Assembly: GCA_016702605.1 (NCBI GenBank)
Contig: JADJDQ010000003.1
Coordinates: 604,860-668,859 of the forward strand
Direction of reading: 5' to 3'
Length of the DNA: 64,000 nt
Source: Candidatus Intricatilinea gracilis
Lineage (GTDB): Bacteria > Pseudomonadota > Gammaproteobacteria > Burkholderiales > Burkholderiaceae_C
Part shown: piece after piece, positions 1-9,744 of the stretch
Layout: every line of letters begins with the position of its first letter
How positions within the stretch are numbered: the first letter of the stretch is position 1
Program-made: the position numbers and the translations under genes
The notes under the pieces: generated by a model
The model's database searches: none
What the model was told of the DNA's origin: nothing
Seen by the model: only the letters and a program-made list of their open reading frames with translations

Positions 1-965
1 AAGTTCGCCGCCTTCAATGACCCTTGCAGGAGAGCCTCCGCATCAGCGACATTGCCGGTCTGCAGCGCAGCGAGTGCCCGCAGGTAGTCAAGGTACGACC
101 GGCGCGTCAGTAGTTTGGGATTGATTCGTCCAAGCAGTTTCCGAAACTCCGCAGACCTGCCCGAATCGTGTGCGAGCACCGCCAGGACGACGGTGTTGCG
201 GTTGGTGTCGCCCGACTTCAACGCCCGGTTGATTTCAGCATCGACTTGCCTGCGAAGTTCCTTGTGCCGTCCGTCCGCTGCCGCGAGCGCCTGGCGAGCT
301 TCATTGAGCTTTTTGGGTATCGCTGCGCCAGAAGCTAGCTTGCTAAACGTCTGCTGCGCGGCGTCCACATCGGCACTGAGAATGGCGATTTCGCTGTTGA
401 TCTTGCTCAGTCCATCCACAAGCTGGCCGATCCTGTCATCCGCGAGGTCACGTGGGACAGGGAGCAATACCCGCCACTCCAACTGCTCTGTACCTGGCTT
501 CGCGACGATCGCTAGGCCGTCCATTGTGGTGGCGGCGGTCGCGCTCAGGGCCACAGCTTTCTGGCCAGCGCTCAAGGTGCTCCAAGCGCCTGCTCCACCC
601 ACCGTGCCGAGCGAGATGCCATTCAGGACAGCAGCGCCAAGTATGGCGTTTCCGCCAAACCAGCCGCCTATCGTGGACAGGCCGGCCATGTAGGACCCTG
701 CGCCGCCGCCCGCGACCCAACTCGCCACGGTGCTCACACCAGTCGCAGCGGCCGGTGCGCCCGCGCCTGCGGTGAAGTAGCTGAAGGTTCCCGCAGCGAC
801 GACCGACGCGCCGGTCACCGCGAGTCCAAAGTACTTCTTCTGGTAGACCTTGCGAGGAAAGGCGGATTCAAATCCAAGGTCGGTGTCATCTGCGGCTGCG
901 GCAGCCACAGTGGTGAACGACGCTAGGCAGGCCAGGACCGCAAGTAACAGGGCAAGCTTTTTCAT
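1..965 (-). CDS. Exported protein of unknown function (partial, C-terminus beyond left edge)
   Basis: An open frame starts at ATG 965 and runs without a stop through base 1, giving at least 321 residues. The N-terminus is a clear signal peptide: MKKLALLLAVLACLAS followed by an Ala-rich stretch ending AAAADD. The LAC triplet could be a weak lipobox, but cleavage after AAAA by signal peptidase I is equally possible. Residues about 45-150 are rich in Gly and Ala with short hydrophobic segments, then a charged, probably helical region follows. I do not recognise the family. It lies 224 bases downstream of the GTPase/DUF3482 gene on the same strand and may be cotranscribed. The frame was read by hand on the complementary strand. 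Confidence 0.7.
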   Translation of the reverse strand, partial: MKKLALLLAVLACLASFTTVAAAAADDTDLGFESAFPRKVYQKKYFGLAVTGASVVAAGTFSYFTAGAGAPAAATGVSTVASWVAGGGAGSYMAGLSTIGGWFGGNAILGAAVLNGISLGTVGGAGAWSTLSAGQKAVALSATAATTMDGLAIVAKPGTEQLEWRVLLPVPRDLADDRIGQLVDGLSKINSEIAILSADVDAAQQTFSKLASGAAIPKKLNEARQALAAADGRHKELRRQVDAEINRALKSGDTNRNTVVLAVLAHDSGRSAEFRKLLGRINPKLLTRRSYLDYLRALAALQTGNVADAEALLQGSLKAAN

Positions 966-1189
966 GTTGCATGACTCGTCGACGCGAGTTGGAGGCGAGC
1001 GAGCAGAGTGGAGCGGCGAAGGTCGTCAATTGCAACCATGCGTCATGATCGGCCGGACACGGGCCAAGTTGGTTAACTGACGTCAACCACCAATTCGCCC
1101 AGGACTGAGCAAAGAGAGGCGGATTGCTCGCTGCGAGTGCGACACGGGCTAGGACCCAGCCAAACATCGGCCTTCAGATTTCATTTCCG

Positions 1190-2717
1190 CTACGACACTG
1201 GCTTGGCCTGCTTCGGCGCCAGGACACCGCTCGCCTCGGGATAGAGGCGTGTCAACACATCACGCAGGACGTCGCCCACCACCAAGACATGTTCAGCCAG
1301 GTTGTGTGGCTCATCCGCCTGGCGGTCTCTCGCGTCCCACAACTGTTCCAGGCGATCCCGGTAAACCTTCAGCACCGCATCCAACGCTGGCGCCCAATGT
1401 GAAGGCGCATCTTTCTCTCGCCAGGACCCTTGCCCTCGGCCGAAGTGGGCCACGCTCAGGTAGAGCAAGACCGACTTGTATAGCGCGTCAGTGAGCGAGT
1501 TCGGGCTCCACCGGATCACCTTCTTGCCCTTGCTCTTGAGCACGTTGTATCCCTTGGCAAGAGCGGCGGCGCCAAGGGCGCCCAGTACCCCGCCAACGAG
1601 CGCGCCGGTTCCCAGGGTCAGACCGCCCGACATCAGGTCTGCAGCCAAGCCGGTCGACAGCCCCGAAACCACGCCACCCAGCAGCGAGGAAGTCGATGCG
1701 TTCACGGGGGCGTCCACGCTCAATTGCTCGGCGACAACACGTAGCACTTGCGCCGCATTCACACCATCGAGTCTGTTGATGGTCACCAGCCGATCAGCCA
1801 AATCCTTGGTGCGCTCCGCGAATCGCTGGGCCAGGGATTCCATGGCGAGTTCGGAGGGCCGCCGCTCGTCGGATTTGCCCCAGGGCAGCTTGTCTCGGAT
1901 CAGGTCAACGGCATCCGTCACGCCGCTGAACCACACCGTATCCAGTTCAACCCTGTCCGAAGCGATCTGCATCAGGCAGTCGGCGATGGCGCCCACGGAT
2001 GCTTCGAGGCGATCCACATGCGTCGCAGTCAGACAGCCGGCAAAGTGTTGATATTGGCGCCGCGACGCATCAGGCAGCAGGCGACCAATTTCCTCGAAAA
2101 GCATCAACTCCCTGAAGCCAGCACCGCGTGAAGGCATCGAGATCGAACACAGACTGCACAACAGGATGAGTTGCCAACGCGCTGCGCCATTCAGCGACCC
2201 TGGCGGCGGCGTCACCGTTGCTGAGCTGGCCGCCCTGGTTCAGGATCACGAGCACCGGCTTGCCCGCCCAGCCGAGCACTTCAAGCTCTGGCGCGACGTA
2301 AATGGCGTCGATCGGGCGTTCAAGCAAGCTCACGGGATACAGCACCACATCAGCGCGCGCGCGTAGGTCGAGCGCAAGCCTCTGGCCGCGCCAAAGCGGT
2401 GGATTTCGGCGCCGGTCCAACACTTCGCGCATCAGCCATGCCTGCCACTTGTAGCGAAGCCCCAATCGGCGGGCCAGCCGAAAGCTGTCGCCAAAGCCAG
2501 GTGTATCCCACAGCAGCAAGGCGCTTCCATCGGTACCAGCCACAAGTTCGTACGAGGTGGTTGCCGTAGTCACATCGGGCCTGTCTTCAATGGCACCAAC
2601 GTCCCTGCCGAGCAAGGTGCGCAGCAGCGCGGTCTTGCCCACGTTGGTGTGTGCAGCAACAAAGACGTTGATGTCCTTGGCCGGCGCAACCTGATCGAGT
2701 GCGAGGAGCTCATTCAT
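1190..2717 (-). pseudogene. GTPase / DUF3482 protein, interrupted by a one-base frameshift
   Basis: The first reading frame (2717 to 2070) gives a small Ras-like GTPase domain: P-loop AHTNVGKT at residues 22-29, DTPG at 71-74, then the DUF3482 signature DAFTRCWLQ. It then stops after WSPAA. The second frame resumes at once with ELMLFEEIGRLLPDASRR and continues 300 residues to 1190, with a Gly-rich hydrophobic segment (about 1560-1690) that resembles a membrane-inserting helix pair. The two frames join cleanly if one C of the CCC run at 2110-2112 is removed (CAGGGAG becomes CAGGAG, giving Q-E-L). This is either a true pseudogene or a sequence error. It overlaps the DUF2868 gene by 8 bases, and DUF2868 and GTPase/DUF3482 genes are normally paired. 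Confidence 0.8.
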
Positions 2718-4167
2718 CTCGATTCAGCCTGCTCTGAAAGGTTGAAAGATCAGTCTCGTCACCCCTGCCGAGATCCAGGAACAGTGGGTCGGCTCGCACC
2801 TTATCAAGAATCTGCCGCCATTGAATTTGCCGCGAGCGAAGTCGCTCGTCGTTGCCCAGCGGGAAGGCCGAGGTATCGACGATCGGGATCACTGGTGTTT
2901 CGGCCTCGATTGCTGCGCGCAACAGTTTCAGCAACGCTCCATGTGTATTGCCCTCGGCTGTTGCGGTGGCATTGAAGACAGGGAGGACAGCAACATGGCC
3001 CTCTTTGTTGATTGCTCGCTTCCAGTCCCACAGGTCGTTTCCCATCAACACGGATTGCAGCATTGCGATCTCGACCGACATGCCGTAGGTCCGCTCAAGC
3101 ATCCTGTGCAGATTGGCCTTGACCTGGGGAGTCATCTCGTACCGGAAGGGCACAACAACAACGGCGATCCGCTGTCCGCGCCACGCGGCCCGAAGCGCAG
3201 TGAAGTAGGCCGCATTCAGCGGAAGCGGAAATGCTCTGCTCAGCCGCCACAGATGCAATGAATTGAAGATGACCAGAGCCGATCTGGGCAGCAGCACCCA
3301 GACAATCACGGAAGCTGCATGCAAATGAAAGAGCGCTCGGGTGAGTCCCAGGTTGTCGCCGGAGGCTCGCATATCAGCCACGGCCTGGACGTCTGGAACC
3401 TGCAGCCCAAATAGCCAGGCGCCCGGCGTCACGATGAAGCTGAAGACCTGCTGGGTGAGCTTGATGTCCAGCCAGGTGCTGCCGGGAACGCCAGGGTGGT
3501 ATTGCGTCGGCAGACCTCGCGTATAGAGCATGGCCACGACACCTGCTGCAAAGCATATCGCTGCCGCGTGGAATGCGATCTTCGTGCGAGCGCTGGTCAG
3601 CCCATTCGACAGCTGAACCCAGTTGTGTTGGCAGGCGGTCAACCACGGGCGCTTTCGCTTGACACGGAAGCCAAGTGCAGAACTGAAGCGCAGCTTCGCG
3701 ATCATTTCGTTAAGCCAGCCAGGAGGCTTGGTTCCACCAGGCAAGGCCGTCAGGACGAAGCTGAAGAACACCAGCGTGAAGACCAGGAGGTTCCAGAGGA
3801 TCAGGCCGAGAAGGCTGAATTCAATGACGTTCACCTCCTGCTTGGATGTCAGATAGTCCGTCATGCAGCCTACGACAAGCGCGAAGACGCACAGGGCCCA
3901 AGCTGCAAGGGCGGGCCACTTGGGTTCCCTCAGGCGTATCGCCCGGTCTGGTGATCGCTGCGCGATTCGATCGATCGCCCATTGCGCGCGGCGCGACAGC
4001 AAGTCACAGAAACTGGTACTGTGGCCCGTGAGTTCTATCGCTTGTTGAGTGGCCTCCTTGGCATCGGCCGGCGCCCACAGTCCGCCGTTGTCCGCCGATT
4101 GTTCGATGCAGCGCAGGACGCAAATTTCAAGTGCTTGATGTTCGGAAAGTCGGGCCATGTCAGGCAT
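2710..4167 (-). CDS. DUF2868 domain membrane protein
   Basis: Recognised as the DUF2868 family from the N-terminal LSEHQALEICVLRCIE region and the membrane layout. Hydrophobic segments are visible at WPALAAWALCVFALVVG, at LLGLILWNLLVFTLVFFSF (ending TALPGG), at AAAICFAAGVVAMLY and at ASVIVWVLLPRSALVIF, followed by a soluble C-terminal half of about 190 residues. The function is unknown; the family is found next to GTPase/DUF3482, and here the GTPase gene follows with an 8-base overlap. The start is uncertain. ATG at 4167 was chosen because GGTGGGG lies 12 bases upstream. ATG at 4158 gives the most family-like N-terminus, and a TTG at 4221 is also in frame. Confidence 0.82.
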   Translation of the reverse strand: MPDMARLSEHQALEICVLRCIEQSADNGGLWAPADAKEATQQAIELTGHSTSFCDLLSRRAQWAIDRIAQRSPDRAIRLREPKWPALAAWALCVFALVVGCMTDYLTSKQEVNVIEFSLLGLILWNLLVFTLVFFSFVLTALPGGTKPPGWLNEMIAKLRFSSALGFRVKRKRPWLTACQHNWVQLSNGLTSARTKIAFHAAAICFAAGVVAMLYTRGLPTQYHPGVPGSTWLDIKLTQQVFSFIVTPGAWLFGLQVPDVQAVADMRASGDNLGLTRALFHLHAASVIVWVLLPRSALVIFNSLHLWRLSRAFPLPLNAAYFTALRAAWRGQRIAVVVVPFRYEMTPQVKANLHRMLERTYGMSVEIAMLQSVLMGNDLWDWKRAINKEGHVAVLPVFNATATAEGNTHGALLKLLRAAIEAETPVIPIVDTSAFPLGNDERLRSRQIQWRQILDKVRADPLFLDLGRGDETDLSTFQSRLNRDE

Positions 4168-4221
4168 GTTTGCACGGGACCCCACCATGCACGTTGACAA
4201 CACAGGATGTCGGCCCGTCAA

Positions 4222-4522
4222 TCATCGTTGAAGTTCCAGTCGACCCGCCAAATTCGCCACATTTTGAAACCATTGCTGCGCCGCAGTGTTAGCGCAGGCG
4301 CTGACGCCGCTGTGCCGGCGCTCCATTGAGCTACCTCGGCAACCCGCATGACAAGTGCCGGATTGGAGTGGCCGCCAAAATTGGCGGTGCATTCCATCCT
4401 CGGCGGACTCATCAATAGTGGTTCTCTTCGCCGTCGGCACCAACAGGCTCGACTTCAGAAAACATTGCAGTCAGCAAAGTATACAGTCGATGTTTCGCTA
4501 CTTGTCCTACGATCCCAGTATG
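4222..4522. other. Intergenic, no gene seen
   Basis: No convincing open frame or RNA. The left part (4222-4400) has the look of decayed mobile-element end sequence (repeated GGCGAATTTGGCGGGTCGAC-like text on the minus strand), but I could not tie it to a named element. Confidence 0.35.
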
Positions 4523-5464
4523 CTACGTCTGGATGGCGCTTGATACGATGCCTTGGCCATGAATATGAACCGGAACCTCCTCTGCGGCGGAAAGTCGATT
4601 CGCATAACTGCGCACAGTCGCAAGAAGTTCTTTACTTTGCGCTGCGCTAGCAATATTGGAACCGACCGATGTAAGCCGGTAAGCCAAACTTTGCCAACTC
4701 GCGCCGGATTGACCTGCTCGCCAGAAGCAATGTCCAGCGTCCATCCAATCAATCTCCTGGATCACGATGTCTTGCAAGCCCGCATTGGCAATTTCTGTTG
4801 CCAGTACTTTGCAGTTGGAAAGCCACTCCAAAGACGCGTTGGTTCCGAGCGCCATACAAAGAATGGCATATTCATACTTCGACGATTTATTTTTCTGTAG
4901 TGCGCTCCAGATTTTGGTCAGCATATGCCCGCGACTTGAAGGGGTAGGTTTGTTTCTGGCAGCCTTGCAGAGGTCTGGAATAATGTTGTCTTCGTCAAAT
5001 AGTTGCCTATGTGGGGGGTGACTAATCCGCCCAAATTTTCTGCCTCCTTGACTCTTATAGGTCCTACGTAGCCAGATATCAATCACGGCATAGAATTTCA
5101 AGTATTCCAGCGCCATCCCAAATGGCAGAATCGCAGCCATGGGCCACGCTGAGGTCACTCCGGCTTGTGCAGGCAAGGTCTTCAACCAGGTGCCAGCTGC
5201 ACGATCAAGCAATTCGCTATCAATGTGAATTCCCCAGAATCGATCACCTGGACGAGTCGGGGAACAGTACACCGCATAAGAACCCATACCCCGACCCAAG
5301 GTGGATTCTTCGGAGGTATTTGCTTCAGCAAATGGCCATTCACCGTCGGCGATCGTTGCATATTGAGATTTGACATGAAAATGGTCATCCGGGGGAGGCA
5401 CAGTCTTTGCCACTCGCGCCTCCCATCCGATCAATTCGCCCACTGTCAATGAAGTGATAGTCAT
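4523..5464 (-). CDS. Hypothetical protein, 313 aa
   Basis: The frame starts at ATG 5464 (MTITSLTVGELIGWEARVA) and runs 313 residues without a signal peptide or membrane segment. The base composition is visibly lower in GC than the neighbours, which suggests transfer. It has scattered Trp and Cys residues but no motif that I can name. It stands alone: the DUF2868 gene starts 350 bases downstream on the same strand. A second open frame on the same strand (5385-5603) overlaps its start and reads protein-like around FVQFRVDFVWIYMDG, so the true N-terminus may lie upstream of a frameshift near 5465. Function unknown. Confidence 0.55.
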   Translation of the reverse strand: MTITSLTVGELIGWEARVAKTVPPPDDHFHVKSQYATIADGEWPFAEANTSEESTLGRGMGSYAVYCSPTRPGDRFWGIHIDSELLDRAAGTWLKTLPAQAGVTSAWPMAAILPFGMALEYLKFYAVIDIWLRRTYKSQGGRKFGRISHPPHRQLFDEDNIIPDLCKAARNKPTPSSRGHMLTKIWSALQKNKSSKYEYAILCMALGTNASLEWLSNCKVLATEIANAGLQDIVIQEIDWMDAGHCFWRAGQSGASWQSLAYRLTSVGSNIASAAQSKELLATVRSYANRLSAAEEVPVHIHGQGIVSSAIQT

Positions 5465-5938
5465 TTAATTTCCCCGCATACATTTTGCTGCCAAGCCGCA
5501 CGTGCGGCGCCGGCGTCGCGCCGTCCATGTATATCCACACAAAGTCTACGCGAAACTGCACGAACTCACTCCCGAAATTAGCCAGTGCCTTCGTGAGTTG
5601 CACTTATCGACAAGTGACACCATGAACATGAGGCCACATGGAGCGAGAAGTTGTCTGTCTTGACAATCGGCGATGCCTCTTTGCGATCCATCAAGCCCAT
5701 ACCCTCCGCCAGGTGTATCCGCGGATTCTTGGCGCGCTATTGCGTGCGAATTACCTGTGTGGTCGCTGATTTAGAACAGCTCATGGTCAGACCGACAAAT
5801 GGCGCAGTTCTTCCAGAGCACCAAGAGTACAGCCCCTACCCTTGCCGTTTGGGTAGCGGATTTGGTCGTTAACGGATGCGACACGTGATGTCGCAGTCCT
5901 CCAGAAGATCGAGGTCGAACTGTCTTCCTGGAGATCTC
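5465..5938. other. Intergenic region upstream of the defence-like operon
   Basis: About 470 bases with mixed composition. It should hold the divergent promoters of the hypothetical gene at 4523-5464 and the AAA ATPase gene at 5939, but no consensus promoter stands out. A short minus-strand frame (5385-5603) is discussed under the hypothetical gene. Confidence 0.3.
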
Positions 5939-8179
5939 ATGTCCCGTCGCCGCAAGTCCACCTACTCTTGGTCACTTGATCCCGCAGATCTGGCCGCCGT
6001 TCCCAACGCGCGCACGGTCCGCAGCCTGCTGCGCTGCATCCGCCAACTGCCAGGATCGTTCCCCTCGCACCGCTACGACGATCTGGGCGAATTGCTTGGT
6101 CCGGTGCTCGACGAGATCAGTCCCAAGGTGCGCATGGCCTTGAAGGCATTTCTCAAATCGCCGGCCTTGCCGGCGGATGCCCGCGAGAACATTGACTTCG
6201 CCAGTCCAACACTGCTGCGAGACCACGCAACTCAGACAATGATCGGCGAGGGGATCGCCCGATCGCATCCGGCGTTCAAGCCCTTGGCGGAAGACATCAT
6301 TGCGCGACTGCAGGACTACTGTGAGCGCCACCACCATCCGATCGACGGCAACCTCGATCTTCTGACCGAGTTGTTGGCTCTGTCGCCTGCGGAGTCGACC
6401 ATGCTGCGCCTGGCGGCTTCGACCTTCCTCGGCACCGTCGATCGCAACCTGTTTGCCTTTGTCCCGAATGGAGCGCAGTTGTGCCGGGCGGTCGAAGGCC
6501 TGTGTGGCGTGCGTGGCAGGGAGACGCACCGCCTCTTTCATGCCGATGGTGCCTTGGCCGGCAGCGGTTTGCTCAACTCATTCGGGGGGCGGCGCGCAGC
6601 GGTCGATCTCGAAGACTTGCTTGTGCTGTCCGCCATGGGTGATCGGCTGATGTCCATGCCCTACGAGACGGCGGCGGACATGGCCGCTGCCGTCCTGACG
6701 CCCTTGCCCCAGGCGCCCGAGGCCGAATGCTTCGACTGGCCACATCTGGCCAGGCAGCTGGCGCTGATGGCGGCCGCTCTATCGACGGCCTTGGAGCGTG
6801 GCAGCGCGGGTTTCAACATCCTCCTGCACGGCGGACCCGGCACGGGCAAAACGGCCTTCGCACGCCAGGTGATCGCCCAGATCAAGTGCAATGGTTACGC
6901 GATCGACCACCGCGACAGCCAAGGTGACGAGGCCAGCCGGAGCGATCGCCTGTCCAACCTCAGACTCAGCCAGTGTTTTGCCGGCCATCGCCAGCGCACA
7001 GTGCTCGTTCTCGACGAGGCCGAGGACGTCTTTCAGAACGACTATCAGAGCCCGCTGGCGCGGATGTTCGGTCACGAACCCGAGAGCAAGTCGTGGATCA
7101 ACACGATGCTGGAGACCAACGCGCACCCGGTCATCTGGATCAGCAACCGCGTCGACTACCTCGATCCGGCCTACCTGCGTCGCTTCAGTCTGTGCGTCGA
7201 GTTCCCGCAGACCCCGTTGTCGCTGCGCAAGCGTCTCGCCCAGTCCACACTGGCAAAGGTCGGCTGCACGCCCGAGACCATCGACGCTGTGTCCCGCAAT
7301 CAACATGCGTCGCCGGCGCTGTTGTCAGCGGCCGCCAGGTTTGCCGACCTGACTCAGGGCAGTGGCATGGGGCCGGACGCAGCCGTCTTGGTCCATCTGG
7401 ACGAACATGCCAAGGCGCAAGGCATCCATGCGCCAGGCGTGCTGGCTCGGCGCACGCAGCGCTTCGACATGCGTTACCTGAACTTCGCAGGCAACGTGAC
7501 ACCTGACGGCCTGTTGCAGGCACTGCAGCGCGATGCGGGTGCTGCGATCGTTTTCTCGGGGCCGCCGGGAACGGGCAAGACGCAGTTTGCTGCCGAGATC
7601 GCGCAGCGCATGGACCGGCAGTTGGTTGTGCGCACTGCCTCCGACATCAACTCGAAGTGGTACGGCGAATCCGAGGCCAACGTCGCCGGGATGTTCCGGC
7701 AATGTGACCCGAAGACCGAGGTGCTGTTCCTGGATGAAGCCGAGGTGCTGCTTGCCGCGCGCGAATCCTCCGGTCACCGTGCAGATCGCGCAGTCACCGC
7801 CGAATTCCTGCGTTGGCTTGAGGTGTACGAAGGGACGTTCATCTGCGCCACCAACCATGCCGCTGACTTTGATGCGGCCCTGATGCGACGGTTCGCTTTT
7901 CGGGTCCACTTCCTGCCGATGACCTTGTCGCAACGCACGACGATGTTCGCCGAACAAGCGCTGGGGTGGTCGCCCGAGGCCAGGCAAGACCAGCCGGCAC
8001 TGGACGACCAGACGCTTCAGCAACTCGCCCGGCTCGACCTACTGACGCCAGGTGATTTCGCCAACGCAGGTCGGCGTGCACGTCGGCTCGGGTTGACCGC
8101 GAAGCAATGGGTGGAGGAATTGCAGGCCGAGCAATCGGCGAAGGGCCACAGCGCACAGGTGCGCATCGGCTTCATCTAG
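5939..8179 (+). CDS. Double AAA+ ATPase
   Basis: A 746-residue protein with an unrecognised N-terminal region (about 1-260) and two AAA+ modules. The first has Walker A GGPGTGKT at 298-305 and Walker B VLVLDEAED near 359. The second has GPPGTGKT at 541-548, a KWYGESEANV sensor-like stretch typical of Cdc48/FtsH/ClpA-class AAA proteins, and LFLDEAEV near 599. Such tandem AAA proteins usually form hexamers that remodel protein or nucleoprotein complexes. The start ATG 5939 is supported by GGAG six bases upstream; a start at 5876 would add 21 residues of low-complexity sequence. It is the first gene of the block leading to the DUF2779 and WYL genes (35 and 2 bases between successive genes). A defence role is inferred from context only. 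Confidence 0.8.
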   Translation: MSRRRKSTYSWSLDPADLAAVPNARTVRSLLRCIRQLPGSFPSHRYDDLGELLGPVLDEISPKVRMALKAFLKSPALPADARENIDFASPTLLRDHATQTMIGEGIARSHPAFKPLAEDIIARLQDYCERHHHPIDGNLDLLTELLALSPAESTMLRLAASTFLGTVDRNLFAFVPNGAQLCRAVEGLCGVRGRETHRLFHADGALAGSGLLNSFGGRRAAVDLEDLLVLSAMGDRLMSMPYETAADMAAAVLTPLPQAPEAECFDWPHLARQLALMAAALSTALERGSAGFNILLHGGPGTGKTAFARQVIAQIKCNGYAIDHRDSQGDEASRSDRLSNLRLSQCFAGHRQRTVLVLDEAEDVFQNDYQSPLARMFGHEPESKSWINTMLETNAHPVIWISNRVDYLDPAYLRRFSLCVEFPQTPLSLRKRLAQSTLAKVGCTPETIDAVSRNQHASPALLSAAARFADLTQGSGMGPDAAVLVHLDEHAKAQGIHAPGVLARRTQRFDMRYLNFAGNVTPDGLLQALQRDAGAAIVFSGPPGTGKTQFAAEIAQRMDRQLVVRTASDINSKWYGESEANVAGMFRQCDPKTEVLFLDEAEVLLAARESSGHRADRAVTAEFLRWLEVYEGTFICATNHAADFDAALMRRFAFRVHFLPMTLSQRTTMFAEQALGWSPEARQDQPALDDQTLQQLARLDLLTPGDFANAGRRARRLGLTAKQWVEELQAEQSAKGHSAQVRIGFI

Positions 8180-8214
8180 GCTGTCCAGCACCCTTGGGCC
8201 ATCAGGGAACGAAC

Positions 8215-9743
8215 ATGTCAAACGCCAAGGCGAAGCAGACGCGGCTCTTCTCAAAGTCCAAGCTAATGGGCTACCGGCAATGCCCGCGGCGCCTGTGGCT
8301 GGAGGTGCATCGCCCGGATCTGCGTGAAGATTCAACCTCGTCCCAGGCCCGGTTCGAGGCCGGCTACGAAGTGGGTGCGGTGGCACAGCGCTTGTACGAC
8401 CCGAAGGGTGTTGGGGCGGTCATCGACGCCCAGGCGGAAGGCTACGACAGCGCACTGAGCAGGTCTGCCGCGCTACTGGCTTCGGCTCGTCCGGTCTTTG
8501 AGGCGGGGTTTGCCGCCGGTGGTGCGATCGCATTTGCCGACGTGATGCTGCCGGTCAAGCGGCGCGGCAAGCTCGGCTGGCGCATGGTGGAGGTGAAGTC
8601 TTCCACCAGCGTGAAGGACTATCACCGCGACGATGTCGCCGTTCAGACCTATGCGGCACGCGAGGCCGGCGTGGCCCTCGAATCTGTTTGCGTCGCGCAC
8701 ATCGATGCGACTTGGGTGTATCGAAGTGGCGACGACTACCAGGGACTTCTGACCGAGGTGGACTTGACCGAAGAGGCTGGCGCTCGGGGTGCCGAAGTCC
8801 GCGAATGGATCCAGGGGGCCAGCAAGGTATGTGCGCTGACCGAGGACCCCGTCTGTGCCACGGGCCCTCATTGCCTGGCGCCGTTCGAGTGCGGCTTCAT
8901 CGGACATTGTTCGGCGGGCGAACCGAAGGCGAAGTACCCAGTGACCTGGCTTCCACGTGTCCAGACCAAGGCGCTGAAGACGCACATCGCCGAGGGTGGG
9001 GTGATCGACATGCGCGATGTGCCGGACGTTCTGCTCAACGCCAGGCAACTGCGTGTCAAGCGCCAGACCCTGGCTCGCCGTGCCTGGCTGGACGCCAAGG
9101 GTGCGGCAGCGGCGCTCGCGCCACACCACGGTCAACCGCTGCTCTTCCTGGACTTCGAGACCATCCAGTTCGCCGTGCCGCGCTGGGTAGGTACGCGGCC
9201 GTACGAACAGATCGCGTTTCAGTTCAGCCTTCACCGGTTGACGCCGGGTGGCGACCTGGAGCATGAGGAGTTCCTTGACCTATCGGGTGACGATCCGTCC
9301 CAGGCCTTTGTGCTGGCGTTGCTCAGGGCGTGTGGATCAGACGGGGTCGTCTACGTTTACAACGCCAGCTTCGAATGCGCTCGAATGAAGGAGATGGGCG
9401 TGCGCTTCCCAGAAGGCGGGCTGCGCTCGATCGGCTGGCCGCTCGTGTCTTCGATCTGCTGCCTGTCGTCGAGGAGCACTACTACCACCCCAGCCAGCAA
9501 GGCAGCTGGAGCATCAAGAAGGTCTTGCCGGCGATGGTGCCCGAACTTCGGTACGACAAGCTCGACGGGGTGCAGGATGGTGGTGCCGCCATGACGGCGT
9601 ATCTCGAAGCGACACACCTGACCACCACAGCCGAACGCAAGAGTCAGATCCATCAACAGCTGCTGGCGTACTGCGGCTTGGACACGTACGCCATGGTGAG
9701 GATGTGGCAGGTGCTGGCTGGTCGCCGGGATCTGATGCTCTGA
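8215..9743 (+). pseudogene. DUF2779 (PD-(D/E)XK plus RNase H-like) protein, frameshifted
   Basis: ATG 8215 has AGGGAA five bases upstream. The N-terminal part shows LFSKSKLMGYRQCPRRLWLE and the RecB-like nuclease core E-V-K-S-S near 8590-8610. The C-terminal part begins LLFLDFETIQF, the exonuclease-like domain of DUF2779. In the first frame the protein loses homology after FPEGGLRS. The expected continuation (ARVFDLLPVVEEHYYHP, GSWSIKKVLPAM, YCGLDTYAM) lies in another frame and ends at 9743. A one-base loss between about 9400 and 9430 explains it. No slippery heptamer is present, so programmed shifting is unlikely; it is a mutation or a sequencing error. Without the shift the product would be about 509 residues. 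Cysteines near QCPRR and CATGPHC could hold an Fe-S cluster as in related RecB/Cas4-like nucleases (inference). Confidence 0.78.
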
Positions 9744-9744
9744 C

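Noticed and set aside
9395..9435. Programmed frameshift in DUF2779
   Set aside because: No slippery heptamer or stem-loop at the switch point.
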